Assembly: GCF_024628865.1 (NCBI RefSeq) | Contig: NZ_CP102384.1 | Location: forward strand, 3,545,001-3,609,000 | Origin: Sphingopyxis sp. DBS4 | Lineage (GTDB): Bacteria; Pseudomonadota; Alphaproteobacteria; Sphingomonadales; Sphingomonadaceae | DNA length: 64,000 nucleotides | Direction of reading: 5' to 3' | Shown: positions 27,282 through 36,950 of the stretch, in pieces | How positions within the stretch are numbered: the stretch's first letter is position 1 | How the letters are laid out: each line of letters opens with the position of its first letter | The notes under the pieces: model-generated | Database searches by the model: none | The model's input: only the letters and a program-made list of their open reading frames with translations | Told to the model about the DNA's origin: nothing | Position numbers and translations under genes: made by a program

Positions 27282-28728
27282 CGCCCCGCTCGCCTTTACC
27301 GAGAAACAGCGCGGCGCGCTCCGCCTTGCCGCCGTCGACCCGCGTGCCCACGCCCTCGGGCTCGCCCCCGGCATGCCGCTCGCCGACGCGCGGGCGCGCG
27401 TTCCCGATCTTGCCATCGTACCGCACGATCCGGTCGCCGATCATGCCTGGCTCGACCGGATCGCGCAGGGTTGCGCGCGCTACACGCCGCTCGTCGCGCT
27501 CGATGCGCCCGACGGGCTGATCCTCGACATCGCGGGCGCCGAGCATCTGTTCGGCGGCGAGGCCGGAATCGCCGCCGATCTCGAAACGCGGTTCGACCGG
27601 CTGGGGATGACGCTGCGCCACGCTTTCGCGGATACGGCCGACGCCGCCCGCGCGCTCGCACGCTACCCCGCGCCGCCCGCCCCCGACGAGGCGGCGGCGA
27701 TCCGGCGGCTACCCGTCGCGGCGCTCGGCCTCGACGGCGAGGCAACGGTCGCGCTCGTCCGCGCGGGGCTGAAGACGATCGGCGACCTCGCGAGCCGACC
27801 GATGGCGAATATCGCCGCGCGCTTCGGCGCCGGCGCCGCAACCGCGCTGCGCCGTATCCTCGGCGACGCGCCCAGCCCGCTCGACCCACGCATCACGCCG
27901 CCGCCGGTGATGGTCGAACGCCGCTTCGCCGAACCATTGGGCAGCACCGCCCATGCGACCAGGGTGCTGACCGATCTTGCCAGAGAAGCGATCGACGCGC
28001 TCGCCGTTCGCGGCAAGGGCGGACGTCATTTCCGCGCCACCTTCTTTCGCAGCGACGGCCTCGCGCGCGGTATCGAGGTCGAGACTGGGCACTCGACGCG
28101 CGACGCCGGGCTCGTCATGCGCCTGTTCGCCGAACGGATGGACACCCTCGCCGATCCGCTCGATCCGGGCTTCGGTTTCGACATGATCCGTCTGACGGTG
28201 CCGCGGTTCGACCCGCTCGGTGCGAGCCAGCTCAAGCTCGAAGGCGGCGCAGTGCGGGCTTCGGGGGCGGCGCTGGACGAACTCGTCGACCGGATGACGA
28301 CACGGCTCGGCCGCGGCCGCGTCCAGCGGCTGCGCGGCACCGACACGCATATTCCCGAGCAGGCGCAACTCGCGCTCCCCGCGATCGACGCGCCGCCGCC
28401 CATAGCCTGGCCCGCGCCCGAAGCCGGCGAACCACCGACGCGTCCCTTCCACCTCTTCGACCCGCCGCAGCCGATCGAGGTGATCGCCGAGGTGCCCGAC
28501 GGTCCGCCGCACCAGTTCCGCTGGCGCCGCGCGGTCCATGCGGTGCGCCGCTACGAAGGGCCCGAGCGCATCGCCGCCGAATGGTGGCGGCGCCGCGACA
28601 ATGGCGGACTGACGCGCGACTATTACCGCGTCGAGGATGTTCAGGGCCGCCGCTTCTGGCTGTTCCGCCACGGGCTTTACGACGAGAAGGCCGATCCGCG
28701 CTGGTATATCCACGGCCTGTTCGCATGA
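27184..28728 (+). CDS. imuB: ImuB, Y-family DNA polymerase-like protein
   Basis: A 514-residue protein of the Y-family polymerase fold. The N-terminus reads YLALFFPWLP where active polymerases have the first metal-binding aspartate, so it is most likely catalytically dead, as known for ImuB. It bridges the beta clamp, ImuA and DnaE2 at damaged template. The start was set at MTKIASGKRRYLALFF, inside the end of imuA; the open frame further upstream is only a shadow of imuA. Its stop overlaps the dnaE2 start (ATGA, 28725-28728). Confidence 0.9.
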   Translation: MTKIASGKRRYLALFFPWLPAERFCRTAPRPPDAPLAFTEKQRGALRLAAVDPRAHALGLAPGMPLADARARVPDLAIVPHDPVADHAWLDRIAQGCARYTPLVALDAPDGLILDIAGAEHLFGGEAGIAADLETRFDRLGMTLRHAFADTADAARALARYPAPPAPDEAAAIRRLPVAALGLDGEATVALVRAGLKTIGDLASRPMANIAARFGAGAATALRRILGDAPSPLDPRITPPPVMVERRFAEPLGSTAHATRVLTDLAREAIDALAVRGKGGRHFRATFFRSDGLARGIEVETGHSTRDAGLVMRLFAERMDTLADPLDPGFGFDMIRLTVPRFDPLGASQLKLEGGAVRASGAALDELVDRMTTRLGRGRVQRLRGTDTHIPEQAQLALPAIDAPPPIAWPAPEAGEPPTRPFHLFDPPQPIEVIAEVPDGPPHQFRWRRAVHAVRRYEGPERIAAEWWRRRDNGGLTRDYYRVEDVQGRRFWLFRHGLYDEKADPRWYIHGLFA

Positions 28729-31700
28729 GCGAGGCGCCGCCCGAGCCCGGCTTCGCCGAACTGGTCGCCGCGACCAACTACAGCTTCCTGCGCGGCGCCT
28801 CGCACCCCGCCGAGATGGTCGCGGAGGCGCTACGCCTCGGTCTGAGCGGCATCGGCATCGCCGACCGCAACAGCGTCGCGGGGGTGGTGCGGGCGTGGGC
28901 CTTTCTGAAAGAGCTGCAGGTCAAAGAGCCCGAGACGGTGGCGGGTTTCCGGCTGGTGGTCGGAGCGCGGCTCGCTTTCGCCGACGGCACGCCCGACATC
29001 GTCGCCTATCCGGTCAGCCGTCCCGGCTGGGGCCGGCTGACCCGCCTGCTGTCGACCGGCAATCTGCGCGCGCAGAAGGGAGACTGCATCCTCACTCTTC
29101 AGGATCTGCTCGACCATTCGGACGATCTGCTGCTGATCGCGATGGACGGCGACGAAACCCTGCTCCGCACGCTCAAGCGCGCGCGGCCGAAGGCGGTGTG
29201 GCTGGCCGCGACGATGCCGCGATCGGGCGCCGATGCGCGGCGGCTGGCGGAACGCCAGCGCCTGTCGGCGGCGACCGGCGTCCCGCTGCTCGCAACGGGC
29301 GACGCGCTCTATGCAAGCGCGGCGCAGCGGCCGCTGCACGACATCGTCACCTGCATCCGCGAAGGCACGACGGTTCAGAAGGCGGGCCGGCTGCTCCACG
29401 CCAATGGCGAGCGCTATCTGAAATCGCCTGCCGAAATGCAGCGATTGTTCGCGGGCTATCCGGGGGCGATCGCGCAGAGCGCGAAGCTGCTGGGCCGCAT
29501 CACCTTCCGGCTCGACGACCTGCGTTACGAATATCCGCACGAGCCGGTGCCGCCGGGCTGGAAGCCGTTTCCCTATCTCCACCATCTGGTGAAGACGGCG
29601 GCGGAAGCGCGTTACAACACGCCCCTCCCTCCCAAGGTGCGCCAGTTGATCGGCAATGAATTGCGGCTGATCCGCAAACGGAACTACGTCTATTATTTCC
29701 TGACCGTCTACGATCTCGTCCGCTTCGCGCGCGCGCAGGAGCCGCCGATCCTCTGCCAGGGGCGCGGGTCGGCGGCCAATTCGATCGTCTGCTTCCTGCT
29801 CGGCGTCACCTCGGTCGATCCGATGCAGCACGAACTGCTCTTCTCGCGCTTCATGTCGGCCGAGCGCGACGAGCCCCCCGACATCGACGTCGATTTCGAG
29901 CATGAACGGCGCGAGGAGGTGATCCAGCATATCTATGCGCGCTATGGCCGCGACCGCGCGGGGATCGCCGCGACGGTCATCCATTACCGTCCGCGCAGCA
30001 CGATCCGCGAGGTCGGCAAGGCGCTCGGCTTCAGCGAGGACGTCACCGCGCGGCTTGCCGACACGAGCTGGGGAAGCTGGGGCGACGAAGTGCCGACCCA
30101 GCGCCTCGTCGAGGCCGGGCTCGACCCGCACAATGGCGAGATCGAGCGGCTGCACCGCTTCGTCGGCGAACTGCTGCAGGCGCCGCGCCACCTGTCGCAG
30201 CATGTCGGCGGCTTCGTGCTGACCGAGGGGCGGCTCGACGAACTGGTGCCGATCCACAATGCCGCGATGGAGGATCGCACCTTCATCGAATGGGACAAGG
30301 ACGACATCGATGCATTGGGCCTGATGAAGGTCGACGTGCTCGCGCTCGGTATGCTGACCTGCATCCGCAAATGCTACGACCTGATGCGCGAACATGGGCT
30401 GGGCGACCACACGCTGGAACTCGACATCGATTGCAGCGACCAAGCCGTTTACGCGATGCTGCAAAAGGGCGACAGCATCGGCGTGTTCCAGGTCGAAAGC
30501 CGCGCGCAGATCAACATGCTGCCGCGCCTCAAGCCGGAAGTGTTCTACGACCTCGTCGTGCAGGTCGCGATCGTTCGCCCCGGCCCGATCGAGGGCGATA
30601 TGGTGCATCCCTATCTGAAACGGCGGGCCGGGGAAGAGAAGGTCACATTCCCTTCCCCCGCTCCGCCGCACGACCCCAACGAGCTTTACGACGTGCTCAG
30701 GAAAACCCACGGCGTCCCGCTGTTCCAGGAGCAGGCGATGAAGCTGGCGATGGTCGCCGCCGACTTCACGCCCGAGGAAGCGAACGGCCTGCGCCGCGCG
30801 ATGGCGACCTTTCGCAACGTCGGGACGATCGACAATTTCCGCGAGAAGATGATCGGCGGCATGATGCGGCGCGGTTACGAGAAGGACTTCGCCGAACGCT
30901 GCTTCAAGCAGATCGAGGGTTTCGGCAGTTACGGCTTTCCCGAAAGCCACGCCCAGTCCTTCGCGCGGCTCGTCTATGTCTCGTCATGGATCAAGCATTA
31001 CCACCCCGCCGTCTTCGCCTGCGGCATCCTCAATTCGCAGCCGATGGGCTTCTATGCCCCCGCGCAGCTCGTCCGCGACGCGCAGGGGCATGGCGTCGAG
31101 GTGCGCGCGGTCGACGTCAATGCCAGCCATTGGGACAACAGCCTCGAACGCACTGACGACGGCAGTCTCGCGCTGCGGCTCGGCTTTCGGCAGGTCGACG
31201 GGTTCCGCGAGATATGGGCGGACGCGATCGACGAAGCTCGCGTCACCGCGCCCTTTACCTCGGTCGAGGAACTCGCGCGCCGCGCGGACCTGCCGAGCCG
31301 CGCCTTGCGGCTGCTCGCCGATGCCGATGCGTGCCGGTCGATGGGACTCGAACGGCGGCCCGCGCTGTGGGATGCGCGGCGGGTGCGGCAGGGGGTGCTG
31401 CCGCTGTTCGACGCGGCAGAAACCGACGAGCTCGGACAGGAAGAGGATGCACAGCTTCCGTCCACGCCGATGGCCGAGCATGTGCTCACCGACTATCAGA
31501 CGACGCGGCTGTCGCTGAAAGGCCATCCGATGGCGTTCCTGCGCCCGCGCTTCGCCGCCGAAGGCGTGCTCAGCGCGGGCGAGGTCGCGGCGGCGAAGAA
31601 CGGGTCGATCGTCCGCACCGCGGGCGTCGTCCTGATCCGCCAGCGGCCGGGCAAGGGCAATGCGGTGTTCATCACGCTCGAGGACGAGAGCGGGATCGTC

Positions 31701-31949
31701 AACATCCTGCTCTGGGCGCGCCTTTTCGAGCGCCTGCGCCGCGCCGTCATGGCGTCGCGGCTGATGCTCGCCGAGGGCGAGGTGCAGCGCAGCAAGGAAG
31801 GGGTGATCCACCTGATGGCGACGCGCATCACCGACTGCACCGACCGGCTCGACGGATTGGGCGACGAGGCCATGCCGGGCGGGCCGATGCCGCGTCACGG
31901 CCATCCGCGCGATGTTCGCATCCTTCCGAAGTCGCGCGATTTTCATTGA
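28725..31949 (+). CDS. dnaE2: Error-prone DNA polymerase III alpha subunit DnaE2 (ImuC)
   Basis: A 1074-residue C-family DNA polymerase. It begins with the PHP domain (FAELVAATNYSFLRGASH), has catalytic aspartates in PDIDVDFEH (D386, D388), and ends with an OB-fold (residues about 960-1040) and the typical RSRDFH-like tail. It is the catalytic partner of ImuA and ImuB in damage-induced mutagenesis. The LexA box in front of imuA should control all three genes. The protein is shorter than DnaE1, lacking most of its C-terminal tail, as expected for DnaE2. Confidence 0.95.
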   Translation: MSEAPPEPGFAELVAATNYSFLRGASHPAEMVAEALRLGLSGIGIADRNSVAGVVRAWAFLKELQVKEPETVAGFRLVVGARLAFADGTPDIVAYPVSRPGWGRLTRLLSTGNLRAQKGDCILTLQDLLDHSDDLLLIAMDGDETLLRTLKRARPKAVWLAATMPRSGADARRLAERQRLSAATGVPLLATGDALYASAAQRPLHDIVTCIREGTTVQKAGRLLHANGERYLKSPAEMQRLFAGYPGAIAQSAKLLGRITFRLDDLRYEYPHEPVPPGWKPFPYLHHLVKTAAEARYNTPLPPKVRQLIGNELRLIRKRNYVYYFLTVYDLVRFARAQEPPILCQGRGSAANSIVCFLLGVTSVDPMQHELLFSRFMSAERDEPPDIDVDFEHERREEVIQHIYARYGRDRAGIAATVIHYRPRSTIREVGKALGFSEDVTARLADTSWGSWGDEVPTQRLVEAGLDPHNGEIERLHRFVGELLQAPRHLSQHVGGFVLTEGRLDELVPIHNAAMEDRTFIEWDKDDIDALGLMKVDVLALGMLTCIRKCYDLMREHGLGDHTLELDIDCSDQAVYAMLQKGDSIGVFQVESRAQINMLPRLKPEVFYDLVVQVAIVRPGPIEGDMVHPYLKRRAGEEKVTFPSPAPPHDPNELYDVLRKTHGVPLFQEQAMKLAMVAADFTPEEANGLRRAMATFRNVGTIDNFREKMIGGMMRRGYEKDFAERCFKQIEGFGSYGFPESHAQSFARLVYVSSWIKHYHPAVFACGILNSQPMGFYAPAQLVRDAQGHGVEVRAVDVNASHWDNSLERTDDGSLALRLGFRQVDGFREIWADAIDEARVTAPFTSVEELARRADLPSRALRLLADADACRSMGLERRPALWDARRVRQGVLPLFDAAETDELGQEEDAQLPSTPMAEHVLTDYQTTRLSLKGHPMAFLRPRFAAEGVLSAGEVAAAKNGSIVRTAGVVLIRQRPGKGNAVFITLEDESGIVNILLWARLFERLRRAVMASRLMLAEGEVQRSKEGVIHLMATRITDCTDRLDGLGDEAMPGGPMPRHGHPRDVRILPKSRDFH

Positions 31950-31955
31950 GGGGCG

Positions 31956-32132
31956 GGGCGGCAGGCCATTCGGTTCACGCGGAGACGCGGAGACGCGGAG
32001 GGGGAGTGTTTGCCGCGAAGCGGCCTTTCTCTTCCAGTTGTCGGCTTTTGGCTCACCCTTGAATGGCAAAAGGGCCTGTCGGCCTGAACGATCTCCTCCG
32101 CGTCTCCGCGTGAACCGAATGGCCTGCCGCCC
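31956..32132. repeat. 177-bp palindromic element with perfect 37-bp ends
   Basis: The ends 31956-31992 and 32096-32132 are perfect 37-base inverted repeats and contain the tandem word GGAGACGCGG. An inner hairpin GCCGC-GAA-GCGGC lies at 32012-32024. No reading frame fits. It sits six bases after the dnaE2 stop and abuts the flagellin terminator. Confidence 0.85.
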
Positions 32133-32169
32133 AATAAAAGACGCCCCGGCTGTGGGGAGCCGGGGCGTC
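32133..32169 (-). terminator. Rho-independent terminator of fliC
   Basis: A perfect 12-base stem (32140-32151 and 32158-32169, GACGCCCCGGCT) with a 6-base loop is followed on the minus strand by CTTTTATTGG. It lies 63 bases after the flagellin stop. Confidence 0.85.
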
Positions 32170-32232
32170 GGATCAGGCCAATAAAGGGACCAACCAAAGT
32201 TGGCCTGAATTTCTGTTTGCGAAGCTTCCGCT

Positions 32233-33054
32233 TTAGCCGCGGAGCAGGTTCATCACGCCCTGCGCGCTCTGGTTCGCCTGAGCGAGCATCGCGGTCGAGG
32301 CCTGCGCCAGGATGCCGGCGGCGGCAAGCTTGGTCGATTCGGCCGAGAAATCGGCGTCTTCGATGCGCGACTTCGATTCGTCGAGGTTGGTGACGCGCGC
32401 CGTCAAATTGTCGACAGCCGCGCTCAGACGGTTCTGCTGCGCACCGAGGTTGGCGCGTTCGCTGGCGACCTTGTCGATCGCGGTGTCGAGCGTCGCCAGA
32501 GCGCCGGTGGCGCCGGTAGCAGTCGCGACCGAGAGCGCGTTGACACCAAGCGTCGTCGCATCGAGCTTGGCAATGGTGATGTTCACCTTTTCACCGCTCT
32601 TGAGGCCGGTCTGGATGTCGAAGCCGGTCGTCGCGCTGCCGTCGAGCAGGACGTTGCCGTTGAAGGTCGTCTGCGTCACGATGTCGCCGATCTGCGAGAT
32701 CAGCGCGGTGACTTCCTTCTGCACCAGCGTGCGGTCGGCGTCGCTGAGCGTGCCCGTCGAAGCCTGCATCGCGAGATCACGCATACGGATCAGGATGTCC
32801 GAGATGCCGCCGGCGCCGCTGTCGGCGGTCTGCGCCAGCGAAATGCCGTCGTTGGCGTTACGGATCGCCTGCGTGAAACCGCGCGACGCAGCGTTCATGC
32901 GGGTCGCCACGGCGAGGCCGGCGGCGTCGTCCTTGGCGCTGTTGATGCGCTTGCCGCTCGACAGACGTTCCATCGCCGTCGCCTGCATATTGTTGGCAAC
33001 ACGCGAGCTGTTCTGGGCGCGGAGCGCGCTCACATTGGTGTTGATGACAGTCAT
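32233..33054 (-). CDS. fliC: Flagellin
   Basis: A 273-residue flagellin, short because it consists almost only of the conserved D0/D1 N- and C-terminal helices; the variable outer domains are nearly absent. The N-terminus [12 protein letters not shown] and the C-terminal [18 protein letters not shown] are classical. It is exported by the flagellar type III system and polymerises into the filament. An AAAGGA site lies seven bases before the ATG; a longer frame starting at 33081 lacks a site. A sigma-28 promoter is placed at 33121-33147 and a strong terminator follows the gene. Confidence 0.95.
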   Translation of the reverse strand: MTVINTNVSALRAQNSSRVANNMQATAMERLSSGKRINSAKDDAAGLAVATRMNAASRGFTQAIRNANDGISLAQTADSGAGGISDILIRMRDLAMQASTGTLSDADRTLVQKEVTALISQIGDIVTQTTFNGNVLLDGSATTGFDIQTGLKSGEKVNITIAKLDATTLGVNALSVATATGATGALATLDTAIDKVASERANLGAQQNRLSAAVDNLTARVTNLDESKSRIEDADFSAESTKLAAAGILAQASTAMLAQANQSAQGVMNLLRG

Positions 33055-33120
33055 GTTGTTCCTTTCCGGCCCGTTGGCCATTCCCGTTTCGTGAGGGCTC
33101 GGCGAGCGGTCACGGAGGCA

Positions 33121-33147
33121 GTAACGGCGACCCGCGCGGTGGATTAA
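33121..33147 (-). promoter_or_regulatory. Sigma-28 promoter of fliC
   Basis: On the minus strand TTAA-N15-GCCGTTAC is seen, close to the flagellar sigma-28 pattern TAAA-N15-GCCGATAA. Its downstream end lies 67 bases from the start codon. The same pattern precedes fliD, flgM and motA. Confidence 0.75.
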
Positions 33148-33232
33148 GCGGCTGCGTCAAAAAAATGTCGAAGATGGCATTAAGCCTGTTCGGTAGCCAA
33201 TCAAACCCCTGAAAAACAGCCAATAAAATTTA

Positions 33233-33247
33233 TGGCACGGGCCTTGC
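33233..33247 (+). promoter_or_regulatory. Sigma-54 promoter of the fliE operon
   Basis: TGGCACGGGCCTTGC, with the invariant GG and GC of -24/-12 promoters at correct spacing, 53 bases before fliE. Confidence 0.88.
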
Positions 33248-33300
33248 ATTCTTCTTTGGCGTGCGGCGCGAGGCCGCGCACCAGGACGGATGAAAGCTTT

Positions 33301-33654
33301 ATGAGCACGATTGACTCGAGCCGGCTGCTGCAGATGCGCAGTTCGATCCTCAATCAGAACCAGGCGCTGCAACGCGCCGCCGGTCGCGGCACCGCGGGCG
33401 GGGTCGACGGCCTTGGGGGCGGCGCGGCTGGCGCGCCCGATTTCGGCGCCGCGATCAGCAACGCGCTGCAACAGGTCAACGCCCAGCAGAATCGCGCCAG
33501 CGATCTCAGCGAAGCCTATGAGCGCGGCGACACCCACGACATCGTCAGCGTGATGATCGAGCGGCAGAAGGCCTCGCTCGGCTTCGAGACCACGCTGCAG
33601 GTCCGCAACAAGCTGCTCTCTGCCTATCGCGACATCATGAACATGCCGGTGTAA
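33301..33654 (+). CDS. fliE: Flagellar hook-basal body protein FliE
   Basis: A 117-residue protein that joins the MS ring to the proximal rod. The C-terminal half (VSVMIERQKASLGFETTLQVRNKLLSAY) is the conserved FliE helix; residues about 30-50 are a glycine/alanine-rich spacer. The ATG at 33301 is preceded by GGA at suitable distance; the frame is open upstream only through the sigma-54 promoter. First gene of a long operon that runs through flhB with gaps of only a few bases. Confidence 0.93.
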   Translation: MSTIDSSRLLQMRSSILNQNQALQRAAGRGTAGGVDGLGGGAAGAPDFGAAISNALQQVNAQQNRASDLSEAYERGDTHDIVSVMIERQKASLGFETTLQVRNKLLSAYRDIMNMPV

Positions 33655-33657
33655 CCC

Positions 33658-35313
33658 ATGGCCGAAACCCAGATCCTGACCCCCGTCGACGAAAGCCCGA
33701 ACCGTCTGCCCGTCCCCGCGATGGGCGGCCGTTTCGCGCCCGTTCAGCAGTTCGTCCGCCAGCCCGCCGTTCAGCGCGCGCTACCGATGATCGCCACCAC
33801 CACCGCGATCGGCATCGCCGCGCTCGCTTATTTCATGACCCAGTCGGCCCCGCAGGCCCAGCTCTTCGCCGGGCTCGACGACAACGACAAGGCCGCGGTC
33901 GCCGACGCGCTCCAGTCGCAGGGGATCGGCCACACGATCGATCCGGCGACCGGCGCGCTGACCGTCGACGCCGACAAAGTCTATCAGGCGCGCATTGCGC
34001 TCGCGGGTCAGGGCCTGCCCAAGGCGGCGCCGAGCGGCGACAGCCTGATCGCGTCGCTGCCGATGGGGTCGAGCCGCGCGATCGAGGGCGAGACGCTGCG
34101 CTCGGCGCGCGAGGCCGACCTGTCGCGGACGATCGAGACGATCGACGCGGTGAAGAGCGCGCGCGTCCATATCGCCGCCGCCGAGCCCAGCCTGTTCGTC
34201 CGCGAGGACAAGCCCGCCACCGCTTCGGTGATGCTGACGCTGCAGAACGGCCGCTCGCTCTCCGACGGTCAGGTGCAGGCGATCCGCTTCCTCGTCGCTT
34301 CCTCGGTCCCCGGCATGAACGCCGATCAGGTGCAGGTCATCGACCAGCGCGGCGCGCTGCTCAGCGACGGTGCGTCGAACGGCGACATGAAGGCCTTCCA
34401 GCTTCAGACGCAGGTCGAGGATCGCTTCCGCCGCGCGCTCGACACCCTGCTCGGCCCGATGCTCGGTGCAGGCAATTATACCGTCGAGGTCCATGCCGAC
34501 GTCGACATGTCCGAAAGCCAGGCGACGCGAGAGAGCTTCCCCAAGGACGATCGCGCGCTGACCAGCGAGCAGGTCACGCGCACCGTCAGCGGCGAGGGCG
34601 TTCCCCCCGCCGTCGGTATCCCCGGCGCGCTGTCGAACCAGCCGCCGCAGGCCTCGACCGTCACCAACGCCGCCCCCGTCCCGACGGCGCCCGGCGCACC
34701 CGCGGCGCAGACCAACAGCAACGAGAACGCCACCCGCGCCTATGAGGTCGGCCGCGAGATTTCGGTGACGCACCAGCCGCAGGGCCAGCTTCGCCGCGTC
34801 TCGGTCGCAGTCGCGCTCAACCAGGGCAAGAAGGCGCTGACCCAGACCGACATCGCGAAGATCGACAGCCTGGTGAAGGGCGCGATCGGTTTCGACGCGG
34901 CGCGCGGCGACATGGTCGCGATCAACCAGCGCCCCTTCGTCCAGGTCGAGGATGCGGCCCCGGCCTTTTACGACCAGCCCTGGTTCCTGCCGCTGATCAA
35001 GCAGGTCGGCGCCATATTTGCCGCGCTGCTCGCCTTCTTCTTCATCGGCCGCCCGCTGATCCGCGCCGCCAAGCAGCGCGCGACCCAGCGCGCCGAGCGC
35101 GAGGCGCAGATCGAGGAGACGTTGCTCGCGGTGACCGAAAATCCCGCCGCGCTCGCCAGCCCACACGCCAGCAGCGAAATCACGCTCGAGATGATCGAGG
35201 CCGCCCCCAGCTATGAGGCGCGCGCCAATCTGGTCCGCGAATTCGTCCGCCAGGATTCGGCCCGCGCCGCGCTGGTCGTCCGCCAGCTGATGCAGGAGGG
35301 CGCCCGTGCCTGA
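33658..35313 (+). CDS. fliF: Flagellar MS-ring protein FliF
   Basis: A 551-residue inner-membrane ring protein. Two membrane segments are visible (residues about 41-60 and 440-462) around a periplasmic ring-building region, and the cytoplasmic tail (about 465-551) should bind FliG. The YscJ/FliF region includes ALAGQGLPKA near residue 118. It is the base on which the C ring and export gate assemble. The fliG GTG start overlaps its end by eight bases. Confidence 0.95.
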   Translation: MAETQILTPVDESPNRLPVPAMGGRFAPVQQFVRQPAVQRALPMIATTTAIGIAALAYFMTQSAPQAQLFAGLDDNDKAAVADALQSQGIGHTIDPATGALTVDADKVYQARIALAGQGLPKAAPSGDSLIASLPMGSSRAIEGETLRSAREADLSRTIETIDAVKSARVHIAAAEPSLFVREDKPATASVMLTLQNGRSLSDGQVQAIRFLVASSVPGMNADQVQVIDQRGALLSDGASNGDMKAFQLQTQVEDRFRRALDTLLGPMLGAGNYTVEVHADVDMSESQATRESFPKDDRALTSEQVTRTVSGEGVPPAVGIPGALSNQPPQASTVTNAAPVPTAPGAPAAQTNSNENATRAYEVGREISVTHQPQGQLRRVSVAVALNQGKKALTQTDIAKIDSLVKGAIGFDAARGDMVAINQRPFVQVEDAAPAFYDQPWFLPLIKQVGAIFAALLAFFFIGRPLIRAAKQRATQRAEREAQIEETLLAVTENPAALASPHASSEITLEMIEAAPSYEARANLVREFVRQDSARAALVVRQLMQEGARA

Positions 35314-36355
35314 CGTAATCGATACCGATATCGACGCCGACATCGAAACCCCGCGCGGCAAGCCCGCGATCGAGGGATCGTCGGCGGCCGCGATCCTGCT
35401 GATGCTACTCGACGAAAGCGAAGCCGCGACGATCCTCAAGCATCTTGGCCCCGAGGAAGTGCGCCAGCTCGCCAAATCGATGTTCGACACCGCCAATGCG
35501 AGCGAAGGCCAGATCGAGCAGGCGCTCGACCAGTTCGTTTCCGAAAGCCGCAACGTCAGCGCGCTCGCGGTCGGCGCCGACGCGCGCATCCGCACCGTGA
35601 TCCACGATGCGGTCGGCAATGTCCGCGCCGACAATATCCTGGCCGCGGTCGCGCCGCAGTCGAGCGCCGCGTCGCTCGAGATGCTGCGCTGGATGGACGT
35701 AGACGCGATCAGCGCGCTGCTCGCGAACGAACATCCGCAGGTCGGCGCGCTGATCCTGTCGGTGCTCGTCCCCGATGTCGCCGCGCGTGCGGTCGAGACG
35801 CTCGACGAGGGATTGCAGGCCGAACTGGTGCTGCGCGCCGCGCAGCTCACCGCCGTGCCGGCCGCCGCGATCGAGGATCTCGAATCGGTGCTCGCCGCCG
35901 CGAACGTCGGCGGCCAGCGCGTCGCCAAGCGGCCGATCGGCGGCCCCGGCGACGTCGCCAAGATCATGAAGAAGATGCCGAAGCAGCTTTCGGAACGCAC
36001 GATCCGCGCGCTCAAGAAGCAGGACAAGCTGCTCGCGCAGATCATCGAGGAAGAGATGTTCATCTTCGAGAATCTGCGCGATCTCGACGCCAAGAGCCTC
36101 GGCACCGTGCTGCGCTCGGTCGACGCCGCGCAGCTCGCCGTCGCGCTCAAGGGCACCGACGCCGACATGGTCGACCGCTGCCTTGCCACCATGTCGAAGC
36201 GTGCGTCGGAAACGATTCGCGACGAGATGGCCGAAATGACGATGGTCAAGCGCACCGACGTCGACGAGGCGCAGAAGGCGATCATGCAGATCGTCCGCCA
36301 GATGGCATCGAGCGGCGAGATCATGATCGCGGGCGCGGGCGACGATTATGTCTGA
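35306..36355 (+). CDS. fliG: Flagellar motor switch protein FliG
   Basis: A 349-residue C-ring protein that carries torque between MotA and the rotor. The N-terminal FliF-binding domain, a middle domain with EHPQ (NEHPQVGAL, near residue 135), and the C-terminal charged helix for MotA contact (about 285-320) are all present. The start is GTG, eight bases inside fliF. It overlaps fliH by eight bases, so translation is probably coupled along the operon. Confidence 0.95.
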   Translation: MPDVIDTDIDADIETPRGKPAIEGSSAAAILLMLLDESEAATILKHLGPEEVRQLAKSMFDTANASEGQIEQALDQFVSESRNVSALAVGADARIRTVIHDAVGNVRADNILAAVAPQSSAASLEMLRWMDVDAISALLANEHPQVGALILSVLVPDVAARAVETLDEGLQAELVLRAAQLTAVPAAAIEDLESVLAAANVGGQRVAKRPIGGPGDVAKIMKKMPKQLSERTIRALKKQDKLLAQIIEEEMFIFENLRDLDAKSLGTVLRSVDAAQLAVALKGTDADMVDRCLATMSKRASETIRDEMAEMTMVKRTDVDEAQKAIMQIVRQMASSGEIMIAGAGDDYV

Positions 36356-36950
36356 TCGCGCCGCCGAAGCGACCGTCGTCTCGCTCGCCGCGCTGATGGC
36401 GGAAGGACGCGGCTTTCGCCCGCTGCATTTCGGCGCGCCGCTGGTCGCCGAGACGGTTCCGGTCGAACCGGCGCCCGCCGCCGCGGAGCCCGCCGACGAT
36501 CCGTTCGCGCAGGGCCTTGCCGAAGGCCAGCGCCTCGCCGAGGCCGCTTTCGCGGTCGAGCGCGAACAGTTGCTGGCGCTCGTCGCGGGCGCCGAGGCGC
36601 TGCAGGACGAACCGAGCGAGGAACTGGCGCAGCTGATCGCCGAAACGGTCGAGCGGCTGGTCCGCCAGATCGTCGGCCGCGCGCCGATCGACGCCGAATG
36701 GCTGCAGACGCAGGCCGACATCGCCGCGGCGATGGTCGCCGAGGCCGACAAGGCGCGCACCCTGTGGGTCAACCCCGCCGACGCCGCGCTGCTGATGGAC
36801 GCACCGATCGCGCTGCCGGTCGAGGCCGACCCGACGATGATGCGCGGCACCGTCCGCATCGAAACCTCGGCCGGCTGGATCGAGCACGGCCGCGCCGTCT
36901 ATCTGGGTGAACTGCGCGCCGCGCTCGGCGGCGAGGATATCGCCGCATGA
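36348..36950 (+). CDS. fliH: Flagellar export regulator FliH
   Basis: A 200-residue protein of the FliH/YscL type that binds the FliI ATPase and restrains it. The N-terminal part is variable and rich in proline and alanine; the middle (residues about 65-110) is a helical segment with regular hydrophobic spacing, followed by the conserved C-terminal half with ETSAGWIEHG. Sequence conservation in this family is low, so assignment rests also on its place between fliG and fliI. Confidence 0.85.
   Translation: MSDRAAEATVVSLAALMAEGRGFRPLHFGAPLVAETVPVEPAPAAAEPADDPFAQGLAEGQRLAEAAFAVEREQLLALVAGAEALQDEPSEELAQLIAETVERLVRQIVGRAPIDAEWLQTQADIAAAMVAEADKARTLWVNPADAALLMDAPIALPVEADPTMMRGTVRIETSAGWIEHGRAVYLGELRAALGGEDIAA

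Noticed and set aside
33121..33147. CtrA box in front of fliC (TTAA words)
   Set aside because: The second TTAA needed at seven bases is missing; the 15-base spacing to GCCGTTAC fits sigma-28.
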